Source: an uncultured Ruminococcus sp. (GTDB lineage: Bacteria > Bacillota > Clostridia > Oscillospirales > CAG-272). From it: a stretch of DNA of 5,325 nt. A program made the translations under genes and the position numbers. Positions 1 to 5,325 of this stretch are shown here, one piece after another (the first letter of the stretch is position 1; every line of letters begins with the position of its first letter). The notes beneath the pieces were generated by a model. The model did not search any database, was not told the origin of the DNA, and was given only the letters and a program-made list of their open reading frames with translations. The stretch lies in contig CACXCL010000104.1 in the NCBI GenBank assembly GCA_902766115.1, positions 1 through 5,325 on the forward strand. Reading direction: 5' to 3'.

Positions 1-1623
1 AAGTCTCTTCTTTGTCTCGTCGGCGCCGAGGATCTGCATCACCGAGTAAAGATCGGGTGAGTTCATCCTGCCGGTGACGGCGACGCGGATGAACATGGAA
101 ACGTCCGCAACGCTCCCCTTGAAAGAATCGGGCGACGCCTTATATTCCTTCATGTCGTCGGCGTATCCGTTCTCTTTTGCGATGGCTTTGATCTTGTCGA
201 ACCACACGTTCTGGTCGTCGCCGAGATCAAGAGAATCGGCGAAGGAGCTGAGGATCTTCTTTATGTCGCTGCGATCAAATTGATCGGGGTAGGCGTCCGT
301 CACCTTGAAGTAACCGTCGTAGAAGAATCCGATGAAATCCTTCACCTCGGACCAGGCGGCAAAGTCCTTGCGTGGCTTCTTGCCGCCGCGGCCGATGGAA
401 AAGATCTGAATCGCCTTCTCCCTGTCGGCGGAGACCGTCTCCATGAACCGGGGATCGAACTCCCGCGCCCAGTCCGCATATCCGTCGTAAACTTTTTCCG
501 CCGTCATGCGGGATATGACGTTCTTCGACACATCGCAAAGCTTTGCGTAATCGAACAGAGCGCCGGCGGGATTGAGTTTTTTATGGGAAAATTTGAATTT
601 TTCCAGCGGTGCGTCGGGCTCGCCTCGGCGCCAGTCCTCGAAATTCGAATTGAGGACGGTCATGAGATATTCCCTCATGGACTCCACCGGGAAGCCCACC
701 TCGCGGTAGTAAGTGAGCGCCAGCTCCGGGTCCTTTCTTTTTGATAGCTTTCTCTTGGAGTTGCCGTCCATCTTCATCAGCGGGCCGATGTGAAGGTACT
801 TCGGCAGTCTGAAGCCGAGGGCTCCGAAAAGCTGAACGTGGAACGGCAGGGACGGCAGCCACTCGTCGCCGCGGACCACGTGGGTGGTACGCATCAGGTG
901 GTCGTCCACCGCGTGGGCGAAGTGATAAGTGGGGATGCCGTCGCTTTTGAGCAGAACGTGATCCACGTTGTTCTCAGTAAGTTCCAGGGGACCCTTCACA
1001 AGATCCGTGAATTTGATCTTGTTCTGATCCGATCCCTCGGAGCGGAAGCGGAGCACCCAGGGCTCGCCGGAGTCGATCTTCGCCTTTATCTCGTCGTAGG
1101 GTCTGTCGCGCCAAATCGCCCACTTGCCGAAGTAGCCGAAGTTCGCTTTTTCCCTCTCCTGCTCTTCGTGTATCGAGGCAAGCTCCTCCTCCGTGCAGAA
1201 GCAGGGGTACGCCTTGCCCTCACGGACGAGCTTTTTGGCGTATACGTGATATATGTCGGCTCTTCTGCGCTGTCTGTAGGGCCCGTAGGCGCCCTTGTCG
1301 CCCTGTTCTGTCTCTCCCTCGTCGAACTCTATTCCGTACTCTTTAAGCGCCTTTATCAGTATCTCAACGGCGCCGGGGACTTCCCTTTTTGCGTCGGTGT
1401 CCTCGACCCGCAGGAAAAGAACGCCGCCGCTCTGAGACGCCATGCGCTCGGAAATCATGCCCTGGACAAGGTTGCCGAGATGAACGAAGCCCGTGGGGCT
1501 CGGCGCCATCCTGGTCACAACCGCGCCTTCCGGAAGAGACCGGGGAGGAAATCTCTCCTCGAGCTCCTCGGGAGTTGCGGTGACGTTCGGAAAAAGAAGT
1601 TCTGCAAGAAGTTCGTAGTCCAT
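1..1623 (-). CDS. gltX: Glutamyl-tRNA synthetase, long clostridial form (3' end cut by window edge)
   Basis: This cytoplasmic class I aminoacyl-tRNA synthetase charges tRNA with glutamate using ATP. The frame is open from the ATG at 1623 to base 1 (541 codons, no stop seen), so only the extreme C-terminus is missing. The class I signature is APSPTGFVHLGN (residues 40-51, HIGH variant HLGN). The KMSKS-type loop is KLSKR (292-296), and RGDEW (251-255) is the usual active-site stretch. A CFC pair (141-143) resembles the zinc-site half of other GluRS, but the second C/H pair is absent, as in many Firmicutes. About 37 residues precede the catalytic fold, and the visible tail (TGRMNSPDLYSVMQ) fits the roughly 550-residue clostridial form rather than the usual 470-490. 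A GGAG sits 7 nt before the start, inside the upstream hydrolase gene, with which it overlaps as TAATG. Whether it also charges tRNA-Gln cannot be told from the sequence. Confidence 0.96.
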   Translation of the reverse strand, partial: MDYELLAELLFPNVTATPEELEERFPPRSLPEGAVVTRMAPSPTGFVHLGNLVQGMISERMASQSGGVLFLRVEDTDAKREVPGAVEILIKALKEYGIEFDEGETEQGDKGAYGPYRQRRRADIYHVYAKKLVREGKAYPCFCTEEELASIHEEQEREKANFGYFGKWAIWRDRPYDEIKAKIDSGEPWVLRFRSEGSDQNKIKFTDLVKGPLELTENNVDHVLLKSDGIPTYHFAHAVDDHLMRTTHVVRGDEWLPSLPFHVQLFGALGFRLPKYLHIGPLMKMDGNSKRKLSKRKDPELALTYYREVGFPVESMREYLMTVLNSNFEDWRRGEPDAPLEKFKFSHKKLNPAGALFDYAKLCDVSKNVISRMTAEKVYDGYADWAREFDPRFMETVSADREKAIQIFSIGRGGKKPRKDFAAWSEVKDFIGFFYDGYFKVTDAYPDQFDRSDIKKILSSFADSLDLGDDQNVWFDKIKAIAKENGYADDMKEYKASPDSFKGSVADVSMFIRVAVTGRMNSPDLYSVMQILGADETKKRL

Positions 1624-2246
1624 TATAATTCTCCATTCATAAAGGGGTTAAACATGATTTGTCTTTCAAGGGTGGACGTAGGTCCGTGACCGGGATAGAT
1701 CGTAAGATCGCGGTCAAGCTGAGTGAGCCTCACAAGAGACGAGCGAAGATCGCTCTCGTTTCCTCCGGGGAAATCGCATCTTCCGACGGACATGTCAAAG
1801 AGGGTGTCCCCGGTGACAATGCCCCGGTCAAAGAGGAAGCAGCAGGAACCCGGGGTGTGTCCCGGAGTCGATATGACGCGGATCTCCTCTTCTCCGAGGA
1901 TGATCCGGTCGCCGTCCCGGAGCGTTCGCTCCGCCGGATCGAAGACCTTGTTTCTTCCCCAAGCCATGCGGAACAGGCTCCTGTGCGGATCGGCAAGGCA
2001 GTCTGAATCGCCCTCGCCGATGAGCAAAGGCGCGCCGGCGAGGGAACGAAGCTCTCCAAGGGCGAGCATATGATCGTAATGACCGTGAGTAAGGATGATA
2101 TACCTCACCTCTGCCCCACAGTGCAGCGATTCGGAGACGAACCATCCGGCGTCCTCCGAGGGGTCGACGGCGGCGGACTCGCCGCCGCTTACGAGAAGGT
2201 AGGAGTTCGACTCAAGTCCGTCCGATATTCTTTCGATGATCTTCAC
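1623..2246 (-). CDS. Metallo-beta-lactamase-fold hydrolase (glyoxalase II-like family)
   Basis: This is a 207-residue cytoplasmic protein of the small single-domain MBL-fold group that includes YcbL and glyoxalase II-like enzymes. All dinuclear metal ligands are visible: THGHYDH (H54, H56, D58, H59), H130 in TPGHTPGS, D147 in GDTLF and H187 in YPGHGP. The GR-D-PGG segment (155-162) is also typical of the family. There is no separate C-terminal glyoxalase II substrate domain, so a true GloB assignment is unlikely; a thioester or other hydrolytic substrate is only a family-level guess. The start is GTG (2244-2246) with GGAG five bases upstream, and residues from M1 match the usual family N-terminus. 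Its stop overlaps the gltX start by one base, which suggests co-transcription and translational coupling. There is no signal peptide. Confidence 0.9.
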   Translation of the reverse strand: MKIIERISDGLESNSYLLVSGGESAAVDPSEDAGWFVSESLHCGAEVRYIILTHGHYDHMLALGELRSLAGAPLLIGEGDSDCLADPHRSLFRMAWGRNKVFDPAERTLRDGDRIILGEEEIRVISTPGHTPGSCCFLFDRGIVTGDTLFDMSVGRCDFPGGNESDLRSSLVRLTQLDRDLTIYPGHGPTSTLERQIMFNPFMNGEL

Positions 2247-2305
2247 GGTGGCTCCGGCAGCCGGTCCGGTGTAATCATCCGGCGGCGGCTGTAATATAAT
2301 TGTCA

Positions 2306-2321
2306 GGAGCTCTCACGCTCC
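2306..2321. repeat. Short inverted repeat in the divergent intergenic region
   Basis: GGAGC and GCTCC flank a six-base loop. In a transcript from the putative minus-strand promoter it would form a hairpin close to the 5' end of the leader. On the plus strand it is followed by a T-rich run (GTTTTGCTTCTTT), which looks vaguely terminator-like, but no plus-strand gene precedes it. It could be a leader hairpin, an operator or chance; a 5-bp stem is weak evidence. Confidence 0.3.
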
Positions 2322-2336
2322 GTTTTGCTTCTTTAT

Positions 2337-2365
2337 AGTATAACACAGCTTACCCCCGAAGTCCA
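2337..2365 (-). promoter_or_regulatory. Putative sigma-A promoter for the MBL hydrolase-gltX operon
   Basis: Read on the minus strand, TGGACT (2360-2365, 4 of 6 matches to TTGACA) is followed after exactly 17 bases by TATACT (2337-2342, 5 of 6 matches to TATAAT). Transcription would start near 2330 and leave a leader of about 80 bases before the GTG start at 2246. The placement in a divergent intergenic region supports the call. It is a consensus match only. Confidence 0.5.
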
Positions 2366-2391
2366 TAGTTTTTTTGGCTCGGGACAAGTGC

Positions 2392-2397
2392 GAGGTG
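2392..2397 (+). promoter_or_regulatory. Ribosome binding site deciding the yunB start
   Basis: GAGGTG lies five bases before the ATG at 2403. The open frame extends upstream to a TTG at 2325, but that codon has no Shine-Dalgarno sequence, and the extra 26 residues fall over the promoter region and do not resemble the family. This supports the ATG at 2403. Confidence 0.75.
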
Positions 2398-2402
2398 ACA
2401 AA

Positions 2403-3035
2403 ATGAGATCACGTCCCGTCGTTATGAAACGGACGATCAGAATGATATTCCGTCGCCCTGCCGCAAGGCGCGCCGCCGCGGCGGTCTTGCTCGTTTTACT
2501 TTTCATGTCCGTAAGATGGTATAACGTCCTTCTCAGGGGGCAGGTGGAAACTCCGGCGCTCTATTCCGCCGAGACAGAGACGGGCAAGGCGATCGACCGG
2601 GCGGCGGGAACAGTTCTCGGCGGGGGAGACAGTCAGATCATTGTCGACTCGCCCGGCGGAGGATACAAAGTCGACGCGGCCGCGCTCAGCGCGCTGCGGG
2701 AGACGTTCACGGAAACGCTCGCCGACATCCTCGACGGTCAAAGCGTCATCAAAACACGCGTTCCGCTGGGTTCGCTTACCGGAAAGCAGTTTTTATCGGG
2801 TAAAGGACCGCGTGTGACGGCGAAAACCTACGCGAGATATAAGATAACCTGCGAGACGGACAGTTCTTTCAGCAGCGAGGGGATAAACCAGACGATGTTT
2901 TCTGTTACTCTACGCGTGTCGGTAGAGTGTTCCCTGCTGTTTCCGGAAGGTGCAAAATCGACGGTCGTGAGCGACGAGATCATTCTCGCACAGCGACTGA
3001 TCCCGGGAGAGGTCCCCCTCGCCGGCGGCAGTTGA
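2403..3035 (+). CDS. yunB: Sporulation protein YunB
   Basis: This 210-residue protein matches the YunB family, which in Bacillus subtilis is made in the mother cell under sigma-E and is needed for efficient sporulation; its biochemical role is not known. A basic N-terminus (1-23) leads into one hydrophobic segment (about 24-37, AAAAVLLVLLFMSV), so the rest is probably held outside the membrane by a single N-terminal anchor. Family hallmarks follow in order: VPLGSLTG (120-127), GKGP (133-136), SEGINQT (158-164) and the terminal PGEVP (201-205). The family is usually about 230-255 residues, so this copy is somewhat short, mainly in the linker after the membrane segment. No clear sigma-E promoter was found upstream. 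It is transcribed away from the MBL-gltX operon, and no terminator separates it from the DivIVA-domain gene downstream, so read-through is possible. The identification is firm from the C-terminal half. Confidence 0.9.
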   Translation: MRSRPVVMKRTIRMIFRRPAARRAAAAVLLVLLFMSVRWYNVLLRGQVETPALYSAETETGKAIDRAAGTVLGGGDSQIIVDSPGGGYKVDAAALSALRETFTETLADILDGQSVIKTRVPLGSLTGKQFLSGKGPRVTAKTYARYKITCETDSSFSSEGINQTMFSVTLRVSVECSLLFPEGAKSTVVSDEIILAQRLIPGEVPLAGGS

Positions 3036-3060
3036 CCTACGAAAAAAAATGTGATAGAAT
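3032..3060 (+). promoter_or_regulatory. Extended -10 sigma-A promoter upstream of the DivIVA-domain gene
   Basis: TTGACC (3032-3037, 5 of 6 matches) and TAGAAT (3055-3060, 5 of 6 matches) are separated by 17 bases. TGA directly precedes the -10 box, giving the TGn extension, and the spacer holds an eight-base A run. Transcription would start near 3067, about 36 bases before the ATG at 3103. The -35 box contains the yunB stop codon (3033-3035). The match is strong, but there is no experimental support. Confidence 0.75.
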
Positions 3061-3091
3061 ATAGAAAATGATATTATTATGTCGTTCAGAC

Positions 3092-3095
3092 GGAG
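3092..3095 (+). promoter_or_regulatory. Ribosome binding site deciding the DivIVA-domain start
   Basis: GGAG lies seven bases before the ATG at 3103. The in-frame ATG at 3079 is preceded only by A/T-rich sequence and would place an SD-like GGAG inside the gene, so the downstream ATG is preferred. Confidence 0.7.
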
Positions 3096-3102
3096 TAACG
3101 CC

Positions 3103-3606
3103 ATGGAAAAGATAAACAAAAAGAAATTCAGGACGGCTGTGAACGGGTACAACAAGGAGGACGTGACCGACTATATCCGTGAGCTGTCGAAAATGATTAC
3201 AGAATCCGAAAGAGACAGCAAAGAAGAGATAGAATCGCTGAAAAAGCAGATTGCGGAGCTTGAAGAAAAGCTCGCCGCTGCAGAAAAAGCCATGGAAAAA
3301 GGCGAAACCGACGCTCAGAAAGAGGAGCAGGACGTCCGTCGACCCACCGGTCGGGAAAGAAGGATACAGATCGCGGAAGAGACGGCTCGAGCCGCGTCAA
3401 CGCGTCGGGAGAGAGAGATGATCCGCGTGCCGGCCCCCTCAAAAACAGGGGAAGAGGCAGCCTCCATCCAGCCCGAAACAAAAAAAGAGGACAAAGGCGG
3501 CGATCTGCCGCAGGAATTCGACAGCTATATCGAAAATCTGAGGAGATCATCCGAGGAGCTGTTGAAGGAATTCGATAAAAAGATGGGAATCAGTAAAGAT
3601 GAGTGA
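3103..3606 (+). CDS. DivIVA-domain coiled-coil protein
   Basis: This is a 167-residue, highly charged, soluble protein. Residues 9-32 (F9-R-T-A-V-N-G15-Y16-N17-K-E-D-V, ending in a short helix) fit the N-terminal DivIVA lipid-binding motif, in which a GY(N/D/K) turn precedes an acidic/hydrophobic helix. A heptad-like coiled coil follows at about 27-68. Then comes a low-complexity, Arg/Glu-rich linker (about 70-142) and a short C-terminal amphipathic helix (about 145-163). DivIVA-family proteins sit at curved membranes such as the poles and septum and recruit partners for division, growth or sporulation. This one lacks the long second coiled-coil domain of classical DivIVA and is closer to small DivIVA-domain paralogues such as GpsB or uncharacterised clostridial ones; I cannot assign it to one. 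It has its own promoter, and its last eight bases overlap the fumarase beta gene. The role in division or sporulation is inference. Confidence 0.75.
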   Translation: MEKINKKKFRTAVNGYNKEDVTDYIRELSKMITESERDSKEEIESLKKQIAELEEKLAAAEKAMEKGETDAQKEEQDVRRPTGRERRIQIAEETARAASTRREREMIRVPAPSKTGEEAASIQPETKKEDKGGDLPQEFDSYIENLRRSSEELLKEFDKKMGISKDE

Positions 3607-4132
3607 TTTCAGATGCCGTTCCGACTCGGTAAAGGAATGGAAGGATCTCGTCCGCGCGGGCGACAGCATTTCCCTGTCCGGGGTGATCTATACGGCGCGG
3701 GACGCGGCGCACAAACGAATTTTTGCGGCTCTTGCATCGGGCGGGTCGCTTCCCTTCGATCCTGACGGCGCCGTGATCTACTACGCCGGACCCACGCCTG
3801 CGAAAGGCGGGCTCGCGGTCGGATCATGCGGCCCGACCACATCTTCGCGGATGGACAGATATACGCCGAGGCTCATGGGACTTGGCGTCGCAGCCACCAT
3901 CGGCAAGGGACCGAGGAACGAAGAAGTAAGAGACGCCATCATACGGTACGGCGGCCTCTATCTCTGCGCCGTGGGAGGAGCGGGCGCGCTCATCGCAAAA
4001 TGCATCGAATCGGTCAGGGTGATCGCCTATGACGACCTGGGGTGCGAGTCGGTCAAGGAGATGGTCGTCCGCGATCTTCCGCTTTTCGTGGGGATAGACA
4101 GCAAAGGTAATTCCGCTTTTGCAAATATATAA
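3599..4132 (+). CDS. Class I fumarate hydratase/tartrate dehydratase, beta subunit
   Basis: This 177-residue protein corresponds to the C-terminal (beta) domain of oxygen-sensitive Fe-S hydro-lyases, which interconvert fumarate and malate or dehydrate L-tartrate in the cytoplasm. Conserved blocks are in the family order: GD-x3-LSGVIYTARDAAHKR (21-40, H38), GPTPA (64-68), GSCGPTTSSRMD (75-86), IGKG (101-104), GGAGAL (126-131) and AYDDLG (143-148). The length is normal for a stand-alone beta subunit. The alpha subunit, which carries the three cysteines of the 4Fe-4S cluster, is usually encoded just upstream; here that place is taken by the DivIVA-domain gene. The start ATG overlaps the previous stop by 8 nt with only a weak GGGA about ten bases upstream, pointing to translational coupling. 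Fumarase is the likelier substrate class in Clostridia, but beta sequence alone does not separate it from tartrate dehydratase, so no symbol is given. Confidence 0.92.
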   Translation: MSDFRCRSDSVKEWKDLVRAGDSISLSGVIYTARDAAHKRIFAALASGGSLPFDPDGAVIYYAGPTPAKGGLAVGSCGPTTSSRMDRYTPRLMGLGVAATIGKGPRNEEVRDAIIRYGGLYLCAVGGAGALIAKCIESVRVIAYDDLGCESVKEMVVRDLPLFVGIDSKGNSAFANI

Positions 4133-4135
4133 ATC

Positions 4136-4166
4136 AGGAGGATCGCTCGATCCTCCTTTTTTTATT
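4136..4166 (+). terminator. Intrinsic terminator after the fumarase beta gene
   Basis: A perfect 9-bp stem (AGGAGGATC / GATCCTCCT) with a GCTC loop is followed by seven T residues and then ATT. It starts three bases after the fumarase beta stop codon. The convergent winged-helix gene ends at 4171, so the same hairpin probably also stops minus-strand transcription, although the minus-strand side has only a weak T-rich tail (TGATTTATATATTT). Confidence 0.92.
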
Positions 4167-4170
4167 GATA

Positions 4171-4758
4171 TTAAGCATCTTCAAACCGATACCCGCGTCC
4201 TCTCCGGGTCACGATCAGCGGAAAACCGGTGACGAGTCTCGTCTTGCGATTGATATTTGAGACGTGAGTCCTCACGGAAGAGAGGTTGTTTTTCGGATCA
4301 CTCAGAGTGAAACCGGCGAGTTCTTCGGAAGTTATGAATTTGTCCGGTGAGAACACAAGGTGACGGATGATCAGCTTCTCCGTCGCCGTGAAGGCGATCT
4401 TTTTCCCGAGAAAAAACGATCTCTCGCCGTCTTCGGCGTATACCGGTCCGTAATGCATACCGTATCTTATACCGAATTCCAGTTCGAGCGCCTCGGTTAT
4501 TCTGTCGGATATACGTTCGAACTCCCTGTCCGACAGACCGGGATCGTTTGAAGTCAGAGCGGCGCCGTCGCAGACGAGAACGTTTTCCCTTTTGCAATCT
4601 GAAACGTCGCCGAAGGTGACGACACACTTATCTTCAATTACGGAAGGCAAATCAGCCTCGGAGATCACAGCGCAGGGTATCCCTTGTCCCAGCAGGCGCC
4701 ATCTCAAAATTTCGGAGCGGCGGTCACACCCGCCGCTCCATCCTATGATCACAGTCAT
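4171..4758 (-). CDS. OmpR/PhoB-type winged-helix DNA-binding protein with unrecognised N-terminal domain
   Basis: This is a 195-residue soluble protein. Residues about 113-193 form an OmpR/PhoB-type winged-helix domain: FTATEKLIIRHL opens it, the putative recognition helix is at about 159-173 (SSVRTHVSNINRKT), and the wing is IVTRRGRGYRF (182-192). The first 95 or so residues have the size and strand/helix rhythm of a shortened receiver domain. They lack the paired N-terminal acids and a clear phosphoacceptor aspartate with its downstream Thr/Lys, so control by phosphorylation is unlikely. No histidine kinase is adjacent. The start is five bases after the stop of the oadA-like gene, with no Shine-Dalgarno sequence nearby, so translation probably depends on coupling to that gene. 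It may regulate the upstream carboxyltransferase operon, but this is inferred only from position. The winged-helix call is firm; the N-terminal call is not. Confidence 0.82.
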   Translation of the reverse strand: MTVIIGWSGGCDRRSEILRWRLLGQGIPCAVISEADLPSVIEDKCVVTFGDVSDCKRENVLVCDGAALTSNDPGLSDREFERISDRITEALELEFGIRYGMHYGPVYAEDGERSFFLGKKIAFTATEKLIIRHLVFSPDKFITSEELAGFTLSDPKNNLSSVRTHVSNINRKTRLVTGFPLIVTRRGRGYRFEDA

Positions 4759-4763
4759 ATTAA

Positions 4764-5325
4764 TCAGACAGTGTGGACCTTTTTCCCGGAGTCGCCCATG
4801 TCGCCGTCCAGCGAGTACTTCTTCGCTTTTCTGTACTCGAAAAACTTCAGCGCCACGCGATCGAACAGAGCGTAGGTCAGCACGTCCTCGTCCTGCTCCA
4901 TGTACGGGCGGATCTCGTCGCGAAGCCTGTCAAGCTCCGGTTCGATCTTGTCGGCGGGACGGTAGTCGATGGGTTTCTCGTCGCCGATGATCCGCTTTGT
5001 GAATTCATCCGATATCCTGACCGGCGTTTTGCCGTACTCTCCGCGGACCAGACCGCGGAATTCCTTCGACACCATCTTGTATCTCTCGCCCGAGATCACG
5101 TTTAGCACAGCCTGGGTACCGACGATCTGCGACGTCGGCGTGACAAGCGGCGGGTATCCGGCGTCTTCCCTGACGCGGGGCACCTCGGCAAGCACCTCGT
5201 CCAGCTTGTCGCTCTTGCCCGCCTGCTTGAGCTGGGAGACGAGGTTCGAGAGCATTCCGCCGGGGACCTGGTAAAGGAGTCCGCGCACGTCGACCTTCAG
5301 CACCTTCGGGTCGAGCAGACCGCTC
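4764..5325 (-). CDS. oadA: Oxaloacetate decarboxylase alpha/pyruvate carboxylase B carboxyltransferase subunit, C-terminal part
   Basis: Visible are the last 186 residues of a biotin-dependent carboxyltransferase; the gene enters from the right edge. The frame stays open upstream of the GTG at 5303 (SGLLDPK precedes it and fits the family), so that codon is not the start. Family blocks are YQVPGGMLSN, PPLVTPTSQIVGTQ (about 58-71 of the fragment) and GDEKPIDYRPAD (about 114-125), all in the conserved PYC/OADA domain that follows the catalytic barrel. The barrel with its metal site and carboxylated lysine lies outside the window. The protein ends about 60 residues after RPAD without a biotinyl domain (no MKM motif), so the biotin carrier must be a separate protein. 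It moves carboxyl groups between biotin and oxaloacetate/pyruvate, either in a sodium-pumping decarboxylase complex or in a split pyruvate carboxylase; the fragment cannot decide which. It is followed after 5 nt by the winged-helix gene. Confidence 0.93.
   Translation of the reverse strand, partial: SGLLDPKVLKVDVRGLLYQVPGGMLSNLVSQLKQAGKSDKLDEVLAEVPRVREDAGYPPLVTPTSQIVGTQAVLNVISGERYKMVSKEFRGLVRGEYGKTPVRISDEFTKRIIGDEKPIDYRPADKIEPELDRLRDEIRPYMEQDEDVLTYALFDRVALKFFEYRKAKKYSLDGDMGDSGKKVHTV

Larger units (their letters stand above)
2247..2402. other. Divergent intergenic region between the MBL hydrolase and yunB
   Basis: This 156-base stretch separates two divergently transcribed units. It contains the putative minus-strand promoter, a small inverted repeat and, on the plus strand, a perfect TATAAT at 2295-2300 whose -35 position (TAATCA, 3 of 6) is poor. 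A T-run (seven T) lies at 2369-2375. No convincing yunB promoter, riboswitch or T-box leader for gltX could be recognised. Confidence 0.6.

Noticed and set aside
790..1689. 299-residue open frame on the plus strand
   Set aside because: It lies antisense to gltX, whose minus-strand translation shows all GluRS motifs without interruption. The plus-strand product resembles no known protein and is a shadow.
2243..2278. Eleven-residue upstream reading frame overlapping the hydrolase GTG start as GTGA
   Set aside because: It has no ribosome binding site and the coding potential cannot be judged at this length; it is likely chance.
2247..2336. T-box or other riboswitch leader controlling gltX
   Set aside because: No AGGGTGG-type T-box sequence or specifier stem is visible, and the leader of about 80 bases is too short.
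2364..2371. CATAGTTT as a sigma-E -10 element for yunB
   Set aside because: There is no ATA-type -35 element at the required spacing; the nearest ATA is about 21 bases upstream rather than about 16. The -10 match itself is partial.
2325..2402. N-terminal extension of yunB from a TTG at 2325
   Set aside because: It has no ribosome binding site, it overlaps the divergent promoter region, and the ATG at 2403 has a good GAGGTG at the right distance.
3079..3102. Upstream ATG at 3079 for the DivIVA-domain gene
   Set aside because: No Shine-Dalgarno sequence precedes it, and the predicted transcript start (about 3067) leaves almost no leader. The ATG at 3103 has GGAG seven bases upstream.
4773..5274. 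Plus-strand open frames of about 100 residues across the carboxyltransferase region
   Set aside because: They are antisense shadows of the oadA-like gene, whose conserved blocks are clear on the minus strand.

Overview
The window looks like a chromosomal piece of a GC-rich, endospore-forming member of the Clostridia. This rests on a YunB-type sporulation protein, a DivIVA-domain protein, a long clostridial-style glutamyl-tRNA synthetase and a carboxyltransferase subunit of the oxaloacetate decarboxylase/pyruvate carboxylase family that lacks a fused biotin domain. The species cannot be named from the sequence. Coding density is high, and I see no tRNA, rRNA, CRISPR array, insertion sequence or phage gene.

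Left part (1-2246, minus strand): a two-gene operon reads leftwards. A metallo-beta-lactamase-fold hydrolase (GTG start at 2246) overlaps by one base (TAATG) with gltX, which runs off the left edge after 541 codons. gltX has no frameshift in the window; I checked it codon by codon from 1 to 1020 and read it through to its ATG at 1623. A likely sigma-A promoter for this operon lies at 2337-2365.

Centre (2247-4166, plus strand): a 156-base divergent intergenic region separates the operon above from yunB (ATG at 2403). The yunB stop codon lies inside the -35 box of a strong-looking extended -10 promoter that drives a DivIVA-domain coiled-coil protein. The last bases of that gene overlap by 8 nt with a gene for the beta subunit of a two-subunit class I fumarase/tartrate dehydratase. 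No alpha subunit is present. A perfect-stem intrinsic terminator closes the unit.

Right part (4171-5325, minus strand): the C-terminal third or so of a carboxyltransferase subunit (oadA-like) enters from the right edge. Five bases later comes a small OmpR-type winged-helix protein with an unrecognised N-terminal half, which converges on the same terminator.

Most of the window is ordinary housekeeping, sporulation and metabolic content. The points most worth a second look are the solitary fumarase beta gene tied to a DivIVA-domain gene, the orphan winged-helix regulator behind oadA without a visible ribosome binding site, and the DivIVA-domain protein itself. Nothing here amounts to an evident new system.
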